DNA of 64,000 nucleotides from Hyphomonas sp. (GTDB lineage: Bacteria > Pseudomonadota > Alphaproteobacteria > Caulobacterales > Hyphomonadaceae). This document shows positions 60,013 through 64,000 of the stretch, piece by piece (positions within the stretch are counted from its first letter, which is position 1; each line of letters starts with the position of its first letter). The stretch spans positions 1,054,001 through 1,118,000 of the forward strand of contig NZ_CP051230.1 of the NCBI RefSeq assembly GCF_017792385.1. The letters are read 5' to 3'. The notes under the pieces were generated by a model. It worked only from the letters and a program-made list of their open reading frames with translations. It searched no databases and was not told the origin of the DNA. The position numbers and the translations under genes were made by a program.

Positions 60013-60687
60013 CTACCGATCCTGATCCGGGAACCAGTCCAGTTCGGGCCTTGCGCGAAAACCGGCCAGACGCTGATAAGCCAGCTCTATCGTTTTCGCC
60101 ATTGGACCCTTGCGGACGAGACCGTGTATCACACGCTCACGTCCAAAAGCCACGCCCAATTCCGTGGAACTGAGCGCACCGGCCATTTTCACGTTGCTAT
60201 ATAATGCTTTGGCGAGGAAATACACCTTTGAACGGCCATCTTCTGCACCATCAGCGGCTTCCAGCAACAGGCCGGGCCGTTTCTTCTGCAACGCGTCACG
60301 CACCTGATCGAAGCCGAGCACGACCTGCCCGGCCTTCTTCGCCATGCCCAGCTGGGCCAGGAGGCGCTGCAGCAACAGGCGCTCGACCGTGTCGGCCAGG
60401 CCGTCCGGCACCGTCACCTGCTGCTTGAAGCCCCGTGCAAACGCGCCCTTGCGGGCGGCCGAGTCCACTGTTTCACGGTCGGACCGGGCCCAGACACCCC
60501 GGCCGGGCAGTTTGCCCGCCACATCCGGCGTCACAACGAGATCGGGCGACAGCGCAAAACGCACCATCGCCGCCTGCGGGAGACGATCCCGCGTCACGAC
60601 GCATTGACGGACGGGGCCCTCCCCGTCCGCAACGCGTTCTTCAGTACCGGTTACCCGCGCATCAGTCTTTCGGTGCGGCTTCGTCAT
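60013..60687 (-). CDS. ylxR: YlxR-type RNA-binding protein with L7Ae-like domain
   Basis: A protein of about 224 residues. The N-terminal YlxR (DUF448) domain has VRQCVVTRDRLPQAAMVRFALSP and VAGKLPGRGVWARS, and the C-terminal half has LLAQLGMAKKAGQVVLGFDQVRDAL, typical of the L7Ae/YlxQ fold. In Firmicutes these are separate genes (ylxR and ylxQ), while alphaproteobacteria carry this fused form. It starts 26 bases inside the nusA 3' end and precedes infB. Confidence 0.9.
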   Translation of the reverse strand: MTKPHRKTDARVTGTEERVADGEGPVRQCVVTRDRLPQAAMVRFALSPDLVVTPDVAGKLPGRGVWARSDRETVDSAARKGAFARGFKQQVTVPDGLADTVERLLLQRLLAQLGMAKKAGQVVLGFDQVRDALQKKRPGLLLEAADGAEDGRSKVYFLAKALYSNVKMAGALSSTELGVAFGRERVIHGLVRKGPMAKTIELAYQRLAGFRARPELDWFPDQDR

Positions 60688-62428
60688 CGCCGCCCTCCGC
60701 TGCCAGGGCGTCGAGATCGAACTCGAGCTCTTCCAGGGCCTCGTCGACCGCCTCGTCAGAGGCGTTGCTGCCAAGCTCGCCAAGTGCCAGCAGGGCACGC
60801 TCTTCCTCGGTCAGTTCAGGCGCTTCTTCCTCGGCCTTCTGGGCCAGCATCTGCTCAATGGCATCCGGCTCGATCCAGCCGGCGGCCACACGGGCGCGCA
60901 TGATGAACATCTGCGCGTCATCCTTGCGCATCTCGCCCTTCTTCAGGATGCCTTCAACCCAGACCGGCTTGCCATCCGGGCCCGGCTCGCGCCAGCCCGT
61001 GATGTCGTCCGGCACGAGGCCTGCCACATCGTCCAGCGTCTGCACGCCTTCCTCACCGAGGCGGACGGCGAAGGAGGGTGTCATGCTTTCCAGCTCCATC
61101 ACCGCATCCTCAACGCCCAGCTCCTTGCGCTTGGCGTCATTCTCTGCGGCCAGGCGATCCAGGAATTCCCGGGCCCGCTCCTGCAGCTCCTCGGCCACGT
61201 CCTCGTCGAAGCCTTCAATCGTGATGAAGTCTTCCGGCGCGACATAGGCGATCTCCTCGACCGTCTCGAAGCCTTCCGAAGCCAGCAGCTGGGCCAGCGT
61301 TTCATCGGCATCGAGCGCCTTCATGAAGAGTTCGGTCCGTTCCTGGAACTCGCGCTGGTAGCGCTCGGAATCGGCGCTCTCGGTCACGAGATCGATCTGC
61401 CAGCCCGTCAGCTGGGACGCCAGACGGACATTCTGGCCACGGCGGCCAATGGCGAGCGGGAACTGATCGTCGGCAACGACGACTTCGACGCGGCGCTCAT
61501 CCTCGTCCAGCACCACTTTCGACACTTCGGCCGGCTGCAGCGCGTTCACGATGAAGGTGGCATCGTCATAATTCCACGGAATGATGTCGATCTTCTCGCC
61601 GGAAAGCTCCCCGACGACCGCCTGTACGCGCGCCCCGCGCATACCGACACAGGCCCCGACCGGATCGATCGAGGAATCGTTGGAGATCACACCGATCTTG
61701 GCGCGGCTGCCCGGGTCGCGGGCACAGGCCTTGATCTCGATCACGCCTTCATAGACTTCCGGCACTTCCTGCGCGAACAGGCGCACCATGAAGTCCGGCG
61801 CGGCCCGCGACAGGAAGATCTGCGGACCCTTGGTCTCGCGGCTCACCTTGTAGAGATAGGCGCGCACGCGGTCATTGGTCTGGAAGTTCTCGCGCGGGAT
61901 GCCGTCATTGCGGCGGATGATGCCTTCTGCACGGCCGAGATCCACGATCACATGACCGTACTCGACGCGCTTGACCACGCCGGAGATGATCTCGCCGACA
62001 CGGTCCTTGTATTCATTGTACTGACGCTCGCGCTCGGCATCACGCACCTTCTGCATGATGACCTGTTTCGCGGTCTGGGCGGCCACACGGCCGAAATCGA
62101 AGGGCGGCAGCTCTTCCTTCAGCTCGTCGCCGGCTTCCAGGGTTGCGTCCAGCTTCTTCGCTTCGGTCAGGCGCAGCTGCTTGGATTCGTCCTCGAATTC
62201 CTCGTCGGCCACGACTGTCTGGACGCGCCACAGGGTCTGTTCGCCGGTGGTTGCGTCGATTTTCGCACGGATGTCGTGCTCCTGGCCGTATTTGGCTTTT
62301 GCGGCCTTTTCGATCGCTTCCTGCATCGCCTCGATGACGATCGACTGGTCGATTGCCTTCTCCTCGGCGACCGCCTTGGCGATCTGCAGGATTTCCAGCC
62401 TGTTGGCTGAAACGCCGATGGTGCTCAT
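60662..62428 (-). CDS. nusA: Transcription termination/antitermination factor NusA
   Basis: NusA binds RNA polymerase and regulates pausing, termination and antitermination. The 588-residue protein has the N-terminal polymerase-binding domain, an S1 domain (GEIISGVVKRVEYGHVIVDLGRAEGII), KH domains with DPVGACVGMRGARVQAVVGEL and FPLAIGRRGQNVRLASQLTG, and an acidic C-terminus with helix-hairpin units. Its start overlaps rimP as ATGA. Confidence 0.97.
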   Translation of the reverse strand: MSTIGVSANRLEILQIAKAVAEEKAIDQSIVIEAMQEAIEKAAKAKYGQEHDIRAKIDATTGEQTLWRVQTVVADEEFEDESKQLRLTEAKKLDATLEAGDELKEELPPFDFGRVAAQTAKQVIMQKVRDAERERQYNEYKDRVGEIISGVVKRVEYGHVIVDLGRAEGIIRRNDGIPRENFQTNDRVRAYLYKVSRETKGPQIFLSRAAPDFMVRLFAQEVPEVYEGVIEIKACARDPGSRAKIGVISNDSSIDPVGACVGMRGARVQAVVGELSGEKIDIIPWNYDDATFIVNALQPAEVSKVVLDEDERRVEVVVADDQFPLAIGRRGQNVRLASQLTGWQIDLVTESADSERYQREFQERTELFMKALDADETLAQLLASEGFETVEEIAYVAPEDFITIEGFDEDVAEELQERAREFLDRLAAENDAKRKELGVEDAVMELESMTPSFAVRLGEEGVQTLDDVAGLVPDDITGWREPGPDGKPVWVEGILKKGEMRKDDAQMFIMRARVAAGWIEPDAIEQMLAQKAEEEAPELTEEERALLALGELGSNASDEAVDEALEELEFDLDALAAEGGDDEAAPKD

Positions 62429-63024
62429 TTGACGTCTCCCGTCTCTTCGTTTGTCTCGGTGTCTTCGTCGCTCTCGTCGATCTCCAGATCGCCGAGATCA
62501 TCCTCGTCCGGCTGGGGCGGCAGGGTGCCGGCCGCGCGCGCCGCTTCAATCAGTTCATCGGTCAGGATCAGGCTGGCCTTGCTCATCTCGTGGACATGCG
62601 CGACCAGTTCGGTCTCGTCATCCAGTTCGATATGGGCGCCATCGGCATCCTCGCCGGTAATCATGCCGGTAAACCGGCGGCGGCCGTCGATCGGGCGGGC
62701 CAGTTCCACTTTTGCGGCATGGCCAACCCACCGGCCGAAATCGCCTTCGCGGGTCAGCGGCCGGTCAATCCCGGGCGTGGACACTTCCAGTGTGTAGGCT
62801 TCCTTGATCGGGTCGGCCTCATCCAGCATGGGCGCAATGGCGCGCGACAGGCTGGCGCAATCCTCGACATTGGTCGGGGCGCCCCCTTCCCGCTCCGCCA
62901 TGATCTGCAGGTGCGGCCTGCGCCCCCCCTGGATGCGCAGGCGCACGATCTCCATGCCCAGCGACTCCGCCACCGGGGTGACGAGGGCGAGAATCTGGCG
63001 TTCCTGTTGGGTCAGCGCAATCAT
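62425..63024 (-). CDS. rimP: Ribosome maturation factor RimP
   Basis: RimP assists 30S subunit maturation. The 199-residue protein starts MIALTQQERQILALVTPVAE, with PVAESLGMEIVRLRIQGGRR, CASLSRAIAPMLDE, YTLEVSTPGIDRPLTREGDFGRWVG and IELDDETELVAHVHEMSKASLI. The acidic C-terminal extension is longer than in E. coli. It is the first gene of the nusA operon, preceded by a terminator hairpin. Confidence 0.95.
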   Translation of the reverse strand: MIALTQQERQILALVTPVAESLGMEIVRLRIQGGRRPHLQIMAEREGGAPTNVEDCASLSRAIAPMLDEADPIKEAYTLEVSTPGIDRPLTREGDFGRWVGHAAKVELARPIDGRRRFTGMITGEDADGAHIELDDETELVAHVHEMSKASLILTDELIEAARAAGTLPPQPDEDDLGDLEIDESDEDTETNEETGDVK

Positions 63025-63040
63025 GGAATTCGGAAGGGTC

Positions 63041-63080
63041 CGGTAAAGAAAAGCGGCGGCCCCGTTTCCGGAACCGCCGC
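63041..63080 (-). terminator. Terminator upstream of rimP
   Basis: Read on the minus strand, a 12-base stem (two G-U pairs) with a GAAA loop at 63053-63080 is followed by TTTTCTTT. It closely resembles the terminator at 63146-63184 and would shield the rimP promoter from upstream transcription. Confidence 0.75.
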
Positions 63081-63145
63081 CGATATGTTTCGACTTGGCG
63101 CCCTGTATACGCCCTGCCGGGGCACGTGTCGAGGCCCGGAATGCG

Positions 63146-63184
63146 GTGGTACGAAAACGGCGGCTCCGTTGCCGGAACCGCCGT
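63146..63184 (-). terminator. Terminator of the cold-shock gene
   Basis: Read on the minus strand, a 12-base stem with a GCAA loop at 63157-63184 is followed by TTTTCG. It lies about 28 bases after the cspA stop. Confidence 0.8.
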
Positions 63185-63211
63185 CTCGATTTCCCGAAGG
63201 AATCGGGTGGT

Positions 63212-63421
63212 TTACAGAACCTTCAGGTCCACAGCCGAGGTCTTGCCGCGGCGTTCGTCCTTGTAGAGTTCGTAAGATACTGCCTGGTCTTCAGCCAGCG
63301 TGCGCAGGCCGGAGCGTTCAACGGCCGAAATGTGCACAAAAACGTCTGAGCCGCCCTCATCCGGTTTGATGAAGCCAAAGCCCTTCTGGTCATTGAACCA
63401 TTTCACTTTGCCAGTTGCCAT
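63212..63421 (-). CDS. Cold-shock protein
   Basis: A 69-residue CspA-type protein: ATGKVKWFNDQKGFGFIKPD with the RNP1-like motif, then DVFVHISAVERSGL (RNP2). It binds single-stranded RNA and acts as an RNA chaperone. The 186-base upstream gap (63422-63607) has no gene. A long, structured leader is common for such genes and is likely here (inference). Confidence 0.95.
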   Translation of the reverse strand: MATGKVKWFNDQKGFGFIKPDEGGSDVFVHISAVERSGLRTLAEDQAVSYELYKDERRGKTSAVDLKVL

Positions 63422-63607
63422 TACTTGTAGTCCTTTACGTTAGATAGAAGCGTCCCGGTCCGGATTTGAGCCAGGTCCACTTATCGAAACGGGAGGGAAG
63501 GAAAGTCATGGCCGCCGGTCTGACGGGGTCTTGATATTTCAGACCGACCGAATTCGATGCCCATATTAGCGCATGGGTGCGACATTCCGTCAAGTGAATG
63601 TCTTGTG

Positions 63608-64000
63608 TCAGCTGCGTGTGAAGTCGAACCAGACCGGCGCGCAATCGCCCAGTTTCTTGCTCTCATAGCGCGTGGTCAGATGGTCCGCCGGTGGCAGGCG
63701 CCAGTCATCGGCGCGTGTCGCGCTCCAATTGAAACCGCCATGCTGCAGGAACCGACCCAACGCTTCGTCGGCATAGGATTTCACGTCAGTGGCAAACCGG
63801 ATGCCCGCATCCGGCCTGCAGATGCGGTACAGGCTGTCCAGGAATTCCGGCTGGATCAGGCGGCGCTTCTGCTGTCGCTTCTTCGGCCACGGATCCGGAA
63901 ACAGGATGAAGACACGTGAAATGCTGGCATCCGCCAGCGATTCCAGAACCGGGCGGGCATCATCCATCACCAGGCGGACATTCTGCAGGGATGCCGCCTC
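63608..64000 (-). CDS. trmB: tRNA (guanine-N7) methyltransferase, 3' part only
   Basis: The window holds the last 130 or so codons of a gene that continues past the right edge. It reads EAASLQNVRLVMDDARPVLE and then SRVFILFPDPWPKKRQQKRRL, the TrmB signature with the catalytic Asp region, and later FATDVKSYADEAL. TrmB methylates guanine 46 of tRNAs with SAM. It follows the cold-shock gene's leader on the minus strand. Confidence 0.93.
   Translation of the reverse strand, partial: EAASLQNVRLVMDDARPVLESLADASISRVFILFPDPWPKKRQQKRRLIQPEFLDSLYRICRPDAGIRFATDVKSYADEALGRFLQHGGFNWSATRADDWRLPPADHLTTRYESKKLGDCAPVWFDFTRS

Overview
The window is chromosomal DNA from a GC-rich alphaproteobacterium. The gene orders rpmH-rnpA-yidC-engB-argB-dapD and rimP-nusA-ylxR-infB-rbfA-truB, the DUF1036 and GluQRS genes and the envelope lipoproteins fit Caulobacterales or Hyphomonadaceae. 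The genus is an inference and no 16S gene is present. Most of the window is tightly packed housekeeping sequence with many 4-base ATGA or GTGA overlaps.

Layout. 27-3196 (minus) is a tryptophan operon, trpF and trpB, with an NTF2-like protein, a lipoprotein and a VOC protein. 3235-7115 (minus) is an envelope-type group: a DUF11-like secreted protein, a TerB-like protein, a coiled-coil membrane protein and a TPR lipoprotein. 7465-17400 is mixed: SH3, DUF3604, tRNA-Ser(GGA), msrA, gluQ, a drug/metabolite exporter, alkaline phosphatase and a zinc alcohol dehydrogenase. 17502-24633 (minus) is one long gene run from rpmH and rnpA through yidC, engB and argB to dapD. 24824-44957 holds a beta-lactamase-fold hydrolase, a DUF547/TVP38/MerA-like flavoprotein/sensor-kinase group, hrpB, transporters, pyrD, a 607-residue coiled-coil membrane protein and argG. 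54629-63211 (minus) is the rimP-nusA-infB-rbfA-truB operon, preceded by a cold-shock gene. trmB is cut by the right edge.

Two accessory zones stand out. The first, 44964-49515, follows argG. It has an AT-rich TIR/deoxyribosyltransferase-like gene, a frameshifted 5' fragment of an acetyltransferase gene whose intact relative lies about 2 kb downstream, a tRNA-like remnant, and a noncoding stretch packed with several kinds of palindromic repeats. It looks like a recombination or insertion hotspot.

The second, 50710-54404 (minus), lies directly downstream of truB and is the most interesting part of the window. A 44-codon gene with a strong ribosome binding site encodes a peptide with a leader-like N-terminus and a Gly/Arg/Lys-rich, aromatic C-terminus. 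It is followed by an HExxH protein resembling peptide beta-hydroxylases of RiPP pathways, a Wzx/MATE-type flippase and an ATP-grasp enzyme. I infer a ribosomally made, post-translationally modified peptide (RiPP) system with an unusual set of parts. The peptide gene is too short for ordinary gene callers and could easily be missed.
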